A DNA stretch of 14,963 bases from UBA4655 sp964585575 (lineage in GTDB: Bacteria; Planctomycetota; Planctomycetia; Pirellulales; UBA1268): NCBI GenBank assembly GCA_964585575.1, contig CAZPEM010000081.1:1-14963 (forward strand). The letters run 5' to 3'. Below the pieces are notes generated by a model. It was not told the DNA's origin. It did no database searches and saw only the letters and a program-made list of their open reading frames with translations. The position numbers and the translations under genes are program-made. Shown here in pieces: positions 7,162 to 13,532 of this stretch; the stretch's first letter is position 1, and every line of letters starts with the position of its first letter.

Positions 7162-7324
7162 ATGCCGGGAGGGCGTCGAGAGCCGAAAGGCCCGCGACCG
7201 CCCCCCCCGACGACCATCTCGGAAGACGAGTGGCTGGGTCGCCGCGACAGCGTCGCGGGGCCCCGGCGCAGCGTAGGCCGACGTGGAGGAACGACCCAAG
7301 CGTTCCCCCACGGCGGCCTTTTTT
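7162..7324 (+). ncRNA. Structured RNA element, copy A (leader of double PEP-CTERM gene)
   Basis: The 5' end is approximate. Elements in order: an outer stem (7171-7178 with 7195-7203, one bulge) enclosing a 3x3 internal loop and GCC-GAAA-GGC (7182-7191); CGGAAGACGAGT (7220-7231); a hairpin CCGCGAC-agc-GTCGCGG (7242-7258); CGCAGCGTAGGCCGACGTG (7267-7285); then a long terminator-like hairpin with TTTTTT. The same blocks recur in the same order in copy B at 13317-13483, with stem sequences changed but pairing kept. The element ends 78 bp before the ATG at 7403, on the same strand. It could be a riboswitch or attenuator controlling that gene, or a free small RNA. I checked it against the TPP, cobalamin, SAM, glycine and c-di-GMP-I cores from memory and none fits. 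Confidence 0.7.
7276..7324 (+). terminator. Intrinsic terminator of RNA copy A
   Basis: The arms 7276-7293 and 7301-7318 pair at 16 of 18 positions around the loop acccaag, followed by a run of six T (7319-7324). The 5' arm begins inside the conserved block at 7267-7285, so forming the terminator would compete with any alternative pairing of that block. Confidence 0.85.
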
Positions 7325-7390
7325 GTTGCGCCGACAGCACCGCCGGCGCGGGTGAGGGAGCAGGGATGCCGCGAAGCAGTCCTTCCATCG

Positions 7391-7396
7391 AAGGAG
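7391..7396 (+). promoter_or_regulatory. Ribosome binding site that sets the PEP-CTERM start
   Basis: AAGGAG lies 6 nt before ATG 7403. The in-frame ATG at 7283 falls inside the terminator hairpin and would put non-signal sequence before the signal peptide, so 7403 is the start. Confidence 0.9.
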
Positions 7397-7402
7397 CCTC
7401 CC

Positions 7403-9175
7403 ATGGGCGTCGCCCGTTTTCCCGCGTTCGTGGCGATCGCGGTCGTGTTACTCACCTGCGCACCGGCACGCGCGGGCAACATCATCTACGAGTTCAACCA
7501 GGGGCCCGACGGCTGGACCGTCATGAGCGGCACGCTCAACTCGCCGCAGAGGCCGTGGGAGTGGGACAACGGTGTCAATGGATGGAGCGCCTACTGGGGC
7601 AACGAGTCGCCGGGCAGCGGCACGTACCTCGTGAGCCCGCTTCTCTGTGTCGAGCCCGACGGATCGAGCGACAACGCGAAGTTCGTGCGGCTCGAGATGC
7701 TGCACCTCTTCAACTTCGGCACCGGCACGAATCCGGCGACCCTCGGCCAGGCGCAGTATCGCGTGAACTTCGGCCCGTGGCTCGGGATTCGAAGCGACGA
7801 CTTCGATCCACACAACAACAACCCGCCGGAGCACTACCGGCCGCTCTACGCCGACCCTCCGCCGCCGTTCATCAACTCGACGCTGTATCCGCTTCCAACG
7901 CCGGTGGGCGACTGGCCGGTCGCGGCCTGGGATGGAGCGACGGCGAACTTCGCGCAGGGCCAGCACAAGGCGAGCAACTTCACGCTCGATTACTTCACGG
8001 GCAACCCCCTCTACTACCCGATCGTTCCGGGCGACTTCATCCAGTTTCGTTTCCTCATGGGAACGCTCGTGTCTTCCACGGCGTCGCTCCCGGAGATGAA
8101 CTGGGAGATCACGAAGGTCGAGATCAAGGGGGTGGTCGAGTGCGTGCCCGAGCCGGGCGGGATCGCGCTTGCGATCGCCGGCGGAGGGGCGCTGCTTTTC
8201 GGCATGGCCCGCCGGCGGCTCCGCTGGCTCGGCTCGCTGGAGCGGTCGGCGGCGGGCGGCGTCGTGACCGCCGTTGCCGTCGTGGCCTGGGTCGTGTTCG
8301 GCGCGACTGTGGCGAAGGCCGACCAGCTCTTCGACTTCCAGCTGACCAGTGGCAGCTGGACGCCATCCAGCGACGGGTTCGTGCCGTCGAGCTTTCGGTG
8401 GACGTACTTCGCGAGCGGCTCGAGCAGCGACCCGCGGTGGAGCGTGAGGGCGATGGGGGTCGACGGCGTGAACGTGGCGACCGCGAACCACCTCACGAGC
8501 CCGCCGATCGACGGGCTCGTCGATGGCTCGCCCTCCGTGAACGCGCGGATCAGCATCGCGCACAACTTCCTCTTGCCGCCGTCGGGCACGGGCGGGCCGC
8601 GGCCGATCTCGCTCGGCCAGCTGAGCTATCGGCTCAACAACTCCGGCACGTGGATCGGCCTGCCGCTTGCCGCGTTCACCAGCGGCGGCGACCTCAACGT
8701 CGACGACCCGGTCTTCGGGCCGTCGCCGTTCAACTCGGGCACGGCGGCGGATCCTCTCTGGGTGGACCAGATCGCGTTCGTCGCCCCGAGCTATCTGACG
8801 CCCAGCGGCAGCTCGGCGCTGCCGTATGTGGCCCCCGATGGCGGGTCGTTCGTCGGGCAGTCGAACGGCTGGGAGGCGCTCTACGTGCCGAGCCAGGCCT
8901 TCCTCAATATCAACACGGGGCTCCCGCTTTCCGGGATAACGTCGCTCGAACTGCGGCTCACGAACGCGAACCTCGGCGGCAATTGCGACAACAACGAGGG
9001 CTGGAACGTCAGGATGGTGCAGGTCGACTTCTCGAGCCAACAGCCGCCCGTGCCCGAGCCTGGCGCGCTCACGCTCGCCGTGATCGGCGTCGGCGGAGCG
9101 CTCGCGGCCCGGGCACGGTTGTTGGGTCGGACATGGTGTATGCGGGAATCACCACCGGCCTTCCAGGCCCAATGA
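7403..9175 (+). CDS. Secreted protein with two tandem PEP-CTERM modules
   Basis: This 590-aa protein contains two complete PEP-CTERM-type proteins in one frame. Module 1: signal peptide 1-24 (hydrophobic core AFVAIAVVLL, cleavage after ARA), a beta-rich domain 25-245, then the sorting signal VPEPGG (248-253), a hydrophobic helix and an Arg-rich end (RRRLRW). Module 2: a second signal-like segment (283-306, ending ATVAKA), a related domain 307-548, and VPEPGA (550-555) with helix and basic residues to about 576. The domains share landmarks, such as NPATLGQAQYR versus RPISLGQLSYR, consistent with duplication. An internal ATG at 8204 (M268) could start module 2 separately, but no good ribosome site precedes it. 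The last 14 residues overlap the opposite-strand BBP7 gene. PEP-CTERM proteins are exported and processed by exosortase, which is not in this window. The domain function is unknown. Confidence 0.85.
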   Translation: MGVARFPAFVAIAVVLLTCAPARAGNIIYEFNQGPDGWTVMSGTLNSPQRPWEWDNGVNGWSAYWGNESPGSGTYLVSPLLCVEPDGSSDNAKFVRLEMLHLFNFGTGTNPATLGQAQYRVNFGPWLGIRSDDFDPHNNNPPEHYRPLYADPPPPFINSTLYPLPTPVGDWPVAAWDGATANFAQGQHKASNFTLDYFTGNPLYYPIVPGDFIQFRFLMGTLVSSTASLPEMNWEITKVEIKGVVECVPEPGGIALAIAGGGALLFGMARRRLRWLGSLERSAAGGVVTAVAVVAWVVFGATVAKADQLFDFQLTSGSWTPSSDGFVPSSFRWTYFASGSSSDPRWSVRAMGVDGVNVATANHLTSPPIDGLVDGSPSVNARISIAHNFLLPPSGTGGPRPISLGQLSYRLNNSGTWIGLPLAAFTSGGDLNVDDPVFGPSPFNSGTAADPLWVDQIAFVAPSYLTPSGSSALPYVAPDGGSFVGQSNGWEALYVPSQAFLNINTGLPLSGITSLELRLTNANLGGNCDNNEGWNVRMVQVDFSSQQPPVPEPGALTLAVIGVGGALAARARLLGRTWCMRESPPAFQAQ

Positions 9176-10279
9176 GATCCCCTGCACGACCACGCTCCCG
9201 CCGGTGTCGGTGGCGCCCAGGATCGGATTCTCCGGGCAGAGTTTGTTCACGTTGTATTGGGCCGGGGCCATCGCCAGGCCGCCGAGCCAGAAGACCGTGT
9301 AGCCCGCCCGGAGCGATATCCGCTCGGTGATGTCGTAGACGCCGGTGACGCCGACTTCGCCCACGAACGCGGCGCGTCCGGTGCTCGTGCTGACGGCGAG
9401 CACGTCGGGATCGATGGTGGGATTGGTCGTCGAGAACCGGGACGACTGCGAGGCGTCGTTGTAGAAGATGCCCGCCTTGCCGATCCCTTCGATCCTGAAG
9501 TGCCTGCCCGGGCCGTGGAGGATCGAGTCGGCGCCGATCTGCAGGCCGTAGAGGTCGTTGGACGTGCGGGTGAGATAGGAGTCGGTATAGGACGAGGACG
9601 GTCCGGGCAGTGTCAGCGACTCGAGGCCCAGTCCGTCGTTCCATTCCACCCAGCGGAAGCCCATCAGCCAGCCGATGCGGCCGTCGGTCGGGAAACGGCG
9701 GTTCACCTCGGCGCTCTGGAGCGAACTCGAGAGCAGGCCGTCCACGGCGCTACGGGGCGTGAGGCTGTCGCAGCAGTAGAGCCCTCGCGGCTGGGCGTCG
9801 AAGTAGCCGTTTTCGAGCGGTCCGAGGGAGCGAGTGGCGGTGAACGACTGCACCCGCAGGAAATTGAACTCGATCGCCCCCATGTCGCCGGTATGGCGGA
9901 AGATCGAGAATCGCGGGCCGGCCGCCATGCCGCTCGTGAAGTCGGAGGCGCCGAGCGCCGTGCCGGCCGGATCGCCCGTTTCCGGATCGACGAAGTCGTA
10001 GAGAGCCGTCGACTGCGGGGCGTCACGCCAGAGCATCAGTGCCTCGACGCGTCCGGTCCAGACCGGATCCTGGCCGAGCGGGTCGAGCACCCGGCAGGGA
10101 AGGCGGCAGCAGCCGCATGCCGGCAGCCACGGCTCTGCAGGGATTTCCTCGATCGTCGCCGGGACGTCCGCCGGGGCGACGATCTTCTCTACGGTCGATT
10201 CACCGGCCTGCGCGACCCACGCACAGAGAAACGCCATTGCCGCGGCAATGGCCGCGACCCACCAGCCACGAACACGCAT
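9149..10279 (-). CDS. BBP7-family outer-membrane beta-barrel protein
   Basis: This 376-aa protein is read from ATG at 10279, with a purine-rich GGAAAGGGTGGGAC just upstream. Residues 1-25 are a signal peptide (MRVRGWWVAAIAAAMAFLCA, then WVAQA before the cut). A short linker with a cysteine cluster (PACGCCRLPCR) follows, then VWTGRVEALMLWRDAP, the start typical of planctomycete BBP7 barrels. The remainder alternates short beta strands with Gly, Asp and aromatic turns: GPRFSIFRHTGDMGAIEFNF, RIGWLMGFRWVEWNDGL, DLYGLQIGADSIL, FRIEGIGKAGIFYND, ISLRAGYTVFWLGGLAMAP. It ends with GISLGLEGRW, whose aromatic last residue is usual for outer-membrane insertion. The family is abundant in Pirellulales but has no established function. 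Its 3' end overlaps the convergent PEP-CTERM gene by 27 bp. A terminator-like hairpin lies about 35 bp upstream of the start. Confidence 0.85.
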   Translation of the reverse strand: MRVRGWWVAAIAAAMAFLCAWVAQAGESTVEKIVAPADVPATIEEIPAEPWLPACGCCRLPCRVLDPLGQDPVWTGRVEALMLWRDAPQSTALYDFVDPETGDPAGTALGASDFTSGMAAGPRFSIFRHTGDMGAIEFNFLRVQSFTATRSLGPLENGYFDAQPRGLYCCDSLTPRSAVDGLLSSSLQSAEVNRRFPTDGRIGWLMGFRWVEWNDGLGLESLTLPGPSSSYTDSYLTRTSNDLYGLQIGADSILHGPGRHFRIEGIGKAGIFYNDASQSSRFSTTNPTIDPDVLAVSTSTGRAAFVGEVGVTGVYDITERISLRAGYTVFWLGGLAMAPAQYNVNKLCPENPILGATDTGGSVVVQGISLGLEGRW

Positions 10280-10313
10280 GTCCCACCCTTTCCTTTCCAG
10301 ACTCGCTGACACG

Positions 10314-10336
10314 AAAAACCCCACCAGTGAGGGGTT
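10314..10336 (-). terminator. Terminator-like hairpin between MpsC-family and BBP7 genes
   Basis: On the minus strand AACCCC-TCACTGGT-GGGGTT is followed by TTTCG, giving a 6-bp stem and a T-run of five that begins in the stem. It could end the upstream MpsC-family transcript (stop at 10546) or attenuate transcription into BBP7, whose start is at 10279. Confidence 0.55.
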
Positions 10337-10441
10337 GTATCGGTACCTCGAATGGGGGGGTGCTATTTTTTCTGGGTGGGCTGCACAGTCGGCCCATTCG
10401 TTCCACGCGGCCCGGTGTCGCGAACCTGCCGGAGGAAGCCG

Positions 10442-10480
10442 GGCGGCGAGCGGGGGACCGCCATCCCACCGCTCGCCGCC
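10442..10480. other. Strong 11-bp GC-rich hairpin in intergenic region
   Basis: GGCGGCGAGCG (10442-10452) and CGCTCGCCGCC (10470-10480) are perfect complements around a 17-nt loop. There is no T-run on either side, so it is not a standard intrinsic terminator. It begins 66 bp beyond the MpsC-family stop and could protect the mRNA 3' end or lie in the BBP7 leader. Confidence 0.6.
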
Positions 10481-10545
10481 GGCACGCCACGGGCCCGACG
10501 CTCACGGCCCGGATTGGGATTGGTGCGCCGCTGGGCGAAGGCCCG

Positions 10546-10974
10546 TCACCCCTTTTTCCTGCGGTCGCGGCAGGGGGGCGGCGAGGCGAGGGTGAAGACG
10601 ATCACCTCCTCGCCGGTTTCGGCGCTGATGTCGTGGTGCAGGTTGACAGTCGGCGTGCCGGTGACGTCCCGCACGAGCCGCTCGAGCACCGCTCGCCCGG
10701 TCGTGACAAGGTGGCTGCGGAACTGCTTCACGATCTCGGCGCCGCGGCCGTTGTCGTCGTCTCGCAACTCCATGAGCCGCTGCTCGGCGGAGGTGAGCAC
10801 GCCCTGGAGCCGCACGAAGAGCATGTTGTCGACCAGGTGCGTGTGGACATGCCGTGGCCCCCGGCCCATGTACTCCTGCTGGAATCGGGAGATGGCATCA
10901 CAGACTGCGGCCTCGATCTCTCCCTGCGATTTTTTCGACGGCGAGTCGGCCGCTTGGTCGGAAGTCGTACGCAT
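10546..10974 (-). CDS. MpsC-family (former DUF2294) protein
   Basis: This 142-aa protein is read from ATG at 10974, preceded by AAGGAGGG with a 6-nt spacer. After a polar N-terminus (1-15), residues 16-130 match the MpsC family: SQGEIEAAVCDAISRFQQEY, MGRGPRHVHTHLVDNMLFVR, LQGVLTSAEQRLM, and GTPTVNLHHDISAETGEEVI. There is no signal peptide or membrane segment, so it is probably cytosolic. The family is named for a component linked to the MpsAB sodium/bicarbonate system of staphylococci, but its biochemical role is poorly known and no mpsA or mpsB gene is in this window. It is closely similar to the protein at 14422-14856 and more distantly to that at 13533-14099. It is divergent from the protease gene. 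Confidence 0.85.
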   Translation of the reverse strand: MRTTSDQAADSPSKKSQGEIEAAVCDAISRFQQEYMGRGPRHVHTHLVDNMLFVRLQGVLTSAEQRLMELRDDDNGRGAEIVKQFRSHLVTTGRAVLERLVRDVTGTPTVNLHHDISAETGEEVIVFTLASPPPCRDRRKKG

Positions 10975-11113
10975 GGTGATCCCTCCTTAAGGGGGGTGTT
11001 CGTGTGAGATTAGTTTCGGCCATGAGGCCGTGGCGGCAGTGAGCATCCCCCGCCTTCGTCCGCTCAGGCAGGCTGGGTTGACTTTGCGGGGGCATCGGCG
11101 AAGGATGCCATTG

Positions 11114-11132
11114 GAAGAAAAAAACTTTCTTC
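11114..11132. promoter_or_regulatory. Perfect inverted repeat upstream of protease gene
   Basis: GAAGAAA and TTTCTTC are separated by 5 nt in the 213-bp divergent region between the MpsC-family and protease genes, 56 bp before the protease ATG. It is A/T-rich in GC-rich surroundings. It may be an operator or UP-like element; no binder can be named. Confidence 0.3.
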
Positions 11133-11187
11133 TCGGGAATGGGGACGCACGATCGCGTTCCCGCGGTTGGCAGGGAGGCCGGAGGCC

Positions 11188-13119
11188 ATGGATCGGCGGC
11201 GTCAGCGGGGGCGGTTTGTCAGCGGACCGGAGCGTCTCGAGGCTCGTGTCGCGTTTTCAGCGAACGGGTTTTCCGCGAATGCTCCGACGGCGAACGCGAC
11301 CGAGGTCATCGATTGGCGTGGTGGCCGTGTCACCGCAGTGGTGGAGCAGTGGGTGGGGCGGTCGACCATGGGGCTGCCGGCGATTTCGGCCGCTGCTCTC
11401 GCCCGCGACTGGACGACGACCGACCTCGGTGACGGGTTTTTCTCGCTCTCGACGCCCGGGTGGTCGAGGGACCGTGTGCTGGCCTGGTCGGCCGGCGTCC
11501 CGGGACTGGCGTCGTTCGACCCGGAAATCGAACTGCGGCCGACCGCCGCTCCGAATGACCCGAGCTTCGCGACGCAGTGGAGCCTCGCGAACGTCGGACA
11601 GAGCGGCGGCCGGATCGACGCCGACATCGACGCCCCCGAGGCCTGGCAGATCACGACCGGCTCGCGAAACGTCGTCGTCGCCGTCATCGATTCGGGGATC
11701 GATTTCTCCCACCCCGACCTCGCGGCCAACATCTGGACGAATCCGCGCGAAGTCGCAGGCAACGGCGTGGACGACGACGCCAACGGCTACGTCGACGACG
11801 TGCGAGGCTGGGACTTCGTCGACGTCGACAACACGCCCCAGGACGGCTTCGGCCACGGCACGCACGTGTCGGGGATCATCGGCGCCGTCGGCAACAACGG
11901 CATCGGCGTCTCCGGAATCGCCTGGCAGGTGTCGATCCTCCCGCTGCGGTTCCAGGGCAACAGCGGCATGGGCTACACCGGCGCCGCGATCTCCGCGGTC
12001 AACTACGCCACGAAGCTCCGCCGAGCGGGCGTGCCGATCGTCGCGAGCAACAACAGCTGGGGCGGCGGCACCACCTACTCGTCCACGCTCCAGGCGGCCA
12101 TCAAGTCGCACGGCGATGCGGGCATCACGTTCGTCGTGGCCTCTGGCAACAGCGGCGCCGACAGCGACGCCGTGCCTCGCTACCCGAGCGGCTACGCGGG
12201 AGACAACGTCATCGCCGTCGCGGCGACCGACGCCTCCGACAATCTCGCGTCGCTCTCGAACTACGGCCTGACGAGCGTCGATCTCGCGGCGCCCGGGATC
12301 GGCATCCTCTCGACGCTGCCCGGCGGCGGGTACGGCGTCATGTCGGGAACGTCGATGGCGGCCCCGCACGTGACGGGGGCGGTCGCACTCCTGGCCGCCC
12401 GCAAGCCTGGCATCACGCCGGCGGAGGTCCGGGCGGCTATTTTCGGGTCGGTCGATCCGCTCGGGTCGCTCGCGGGCAAGGTTGCCACCGGTGGCAGGCT
12501 CAATGTTCGAGCGGCAGTCGAACGGGTGACGAGCGTTCCGACGCCAATCCCGACCCCGACCCCGACCCCGACGCCAACCCCGGCGCCGACCCCGACGTTG
12601 CTGTTCAGCGACGCGTTCAACCGGCCCGATTCCACGGTGCTTGCCTCGCCCTGGCGGGTCGTGCAAGGACGCTTCGCCGTGTCCAACAATCGGATCGTGG
12701 CGAGGGCCGACGGAAATTCGGTGGCCGTTGTCGATGGGATTGCTGTCGCCGACGCCACCGTGCGATCGGTCGTGTCGCTCGGAAATGGCTCGAATGCCGG
12801 GCTCGTGCTTCGGTATTCCGTTGCTTCGGACGGATCGAGGTCGATGTATGCCGGCACCTTGACCCGCACGAGCAGCGGCGTGGTCGCTCGCATCTGGAAG
12901 TTTCAGGCGGGAGTCTGGACGCCTCTCGGCGCGAAAGCCGTCTCCACCACGAGCGGAACCCTCGCCTTCTCGGCGATCGGCACCCGGCTGTCGCTCTCGC
13001 TCGACGGTCGGCCGATCATTGCGATCGACGATGGCAGCATCCGCGGGGCGGGCGGCGTCGGCTACCGATTCAAGGGGCAGGGGGGAAGCGGTGATTCGTT
13101 CGAAGCGTTCCGCGCGTGA
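11188..13119 (+). CDS. Secreted subtilisin-like serine protease (S8) with C-terminal beta-sandwich domain
   Basis: This 643-aa protein starts at ATG 11188, chosen over a TTG at 11167 because GGGAGG lies 9 nt before it. The N-terminus RRRQRGRF...GPERLEARVAFSA resembles the planctomycete LEPR-type motif (basic stretch, then LExR and a small hydrophobic run) found on secreted or anchored proteins, instead of a classical signal peptide. Residues about 35-120 look like a propeptide. The S8 domain has D168 (VVVAVIDSGID), H223 (GHGTHVSGI), oxyanion N321 (ASGNSG) and S389 (GTSMAAPHVTG), so the triad is complete. An Asp-rich loop (GNGVDDDANGYVDD) probably binds calcium. A Pro-Thr linker (about 450-470) leads to a 170-residue beta-rich domain (LFSDAFNRPDS... 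SLSLDGRPIIAIDDG) like LamG/DUF1080-type carbohydrate- or surface-binding modules. It probably acts outside the cytoplasm; the substrate is unknown. Confidence 0.92.
   Translation: MDRRRQRGRFVSGPERLEARVAFSANGFSANAPTANATEVIDWRGGRVTAVVEQWVGRSTMGLPAISAAALARDWTTTDLGDGFFSLSTPGWSRDRVLAWSAGVPGLASFDPEIELRPTAAPNDPSFATQWSLANVGQSGGRIDADIDAPEAWQITTGSRNVVVAVIDSGIDFSHPDLAANIWTNPREVAGNGVDDDANGYVDDVRGWDFVDVDNTPQDGFGHGTHVSGIIGAVGNNGIGVSGIAWQVSILPLRFQGNSGMGYTGAAISAVNYATKLRRAGVPIVASNNSWGGGTTYSSTLQAAIKSHGDAGITFVVASGNSGADSDAVPRYPSGYAGDNVIAVAATDASDNLASLSNYGLTSVDLAAPGIGILSTLPGGGYGVMSGTSMAAPHVTGAVALLAARKPGITPAEVRAAIFGSVDPLGSLAGKVATGGRLNVRAAVERVTSVPTPIPTPTPTPTPTPAPTPTLLFSDAFNRPDSTVLASPWRVVQGRFAVSNNRIVARADGNSVAVVDGIAVADATVRSVVSLGNGSNAGLVLRYSVASDGSRSMYAGTLTRTSSGVVARIWKFQAGVWTPLGAKAVSTTSGTLAFSAIGTRLSLSLDGRPIIAIDDGSIRGAGGVGYRFKGQGGSGDSFEAFRA
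12541..12598 (+). repeat. CCGACC-type repeat encoding the Pro-Thr linker
   Basis: Imperfect tandem hexamers (ccgacc, with ccaacc, ccggcg and similar variants) encode alternating Pro-Thr between the protease and C-terminal domains. This is a coding, slippage-prone tract that is likely to vary in length between strains. Confidence 0.85.
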
Positions 13120-13281
13120 ACGATGAATGTTTCCATGATTACGGGATCGACAACGTCTTCACAGCGGCCGCGCGAGGCGTGAATTCGGTCGCTCGCTCGG
13201 TTTCCGCGGCGAATCCGCAGACAAAACCGATGATTCCTCGACCACCCGCACCCAAGAGTCAGCCCAGACTGCGCAGTCTCC
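13120..13281. other. Intergenic DNA after protease gene, nothing recognised
   Basis: From the protease stop to the promoter of RNA copy B I find no convincing gene, and no clear T-run terminator for the protease transcript. Confidence 0.4.
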
Positions 13282-13310
13282 TTGAATAGCCTGTCTATCC
13301 AAGCTAGAAT
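13282..13310 (+). promoter_or_regulatory. Sigma-70-type promoter for RNA copy B
   Basis: TTGAAT (13282-13287), a spacer of exactly 17 nt, then TAGAAT (13305-13310), which matches the -10 consensus at five of six positions. Transcription would begin near 13317, just before the conserved RNA structure, supporting the idea that the element opens its transcript. Confidence 0.7.
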
Positions 13311-13316
13311 GAGTTC

Positions 13317-13483
13317 GTCGAACGGATTGGAATGCCGAAAGGCAGGCCGATCCGGGCGGCACAGTAAGGATCACTGACGGAAGACGAGTCGAGGGGCAGT
13401 CCGGCATATCGCCGGGAGGTCCGTCGCAGCGTAAGCCGGCGTGAGTGTTTGCCTCATGGCATGCCCTCCCGCCGGCTTTTTTT
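13317..13483 (+). ncRNA. Structured RNA element, copy B (leader of MpsC-like/csrA/MpsC cluster)
   Basis: The 5' end is placed from the promoter. Elements in order: an 8-bp outer stem CGGATTGG/CCGATCCG (13323-13330 with 13347-13354, one G-U) enclosing a 3x3 internal loop and GCC-GAAA-GGC (13334-13343); CGGAAGACGAGT (13378-13389); a hairpin CCGGC-atatc-GCCGG (13401-13415); CGCAGCGTAAGCCGGCGTG (13425-13443); and a terminator ending in seven T. GACGGA (13376-13381) and TCCGTC (13420-13425) can also pair and enclose the middle part. Order and spacings parallel copy A at 7162-7324. The element ends 49 bp before ATG 13533. Several GGA triplets (13324, 13329, 13368, 13379) leave room for CsrA binding, with csrA encoded about 630 nt downstream. 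The function and family are unknown to me. Confidence 0.75.
13434..13483 (+). terminator. Intrinsic terminator of RNA copy B
   Basis: AGCCGGCG (13434-13441) pairs perfectly with CGCCGGCT (13470-13477), with a smaller TGAG/CTCA pairing inside the loop, and runs into seven T (13477-13483). The 5' arm is part of the conserved block at 13425-13443. It lies just before the MpsC-like gene, an attenuator-like position. Confidence 0.85.
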
Positions 13484-13532
13484 ATTGCCCTGCGCGACCT
13501 CACGACCCCCCGGAACTCCCGGATCCCAGCCC

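Noticed and set aside
5420..7276. A 618-codon plus-strand frame opposite the ATPase gene
   Set aside because: It is Arg/Gly/Pro-rich with no recognisable motif, and is antisense to an ATPase with complete Walker motifs. Long open frames like this are a by-product of high GC content.
7267..7285. Possible TPP riboswitch, because GCAGCGTAGG resembles the 3' strand of that aptamer
   Set aside because: The essential CTGAGA-type motif and the rest of the TPP core are missing from both RNA copies.
7448..9040. A 530-codon minus-strand frame opposite the double PEP-CTERM gene
   Set aside because: It has only charged low-complexity content, while the plus strand has a ribosome site, signal peptides and PEP-CTERM motifs.
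12541..12598. Short tandem repeat considered as CRISPR or satellite
   Set aside because: It is in frame and encodes the Pro-Thr linker of the protease; there are no unique spacers.
11257..12666. A 469-codon minus-strand frame opposite the protease
   Set aside because: It is Arg/Gly/Asp-rich with no motif, and the plus strand encodes a complete catalytic triad.
13378..13430. Possible cobalamin or glutamine riboswitch from short matches (GAAGAC, GACGGAAG, GCAGCG)
   Set aside because: The matches are short and in the wrong order, and the conserved cores of those families are not present.
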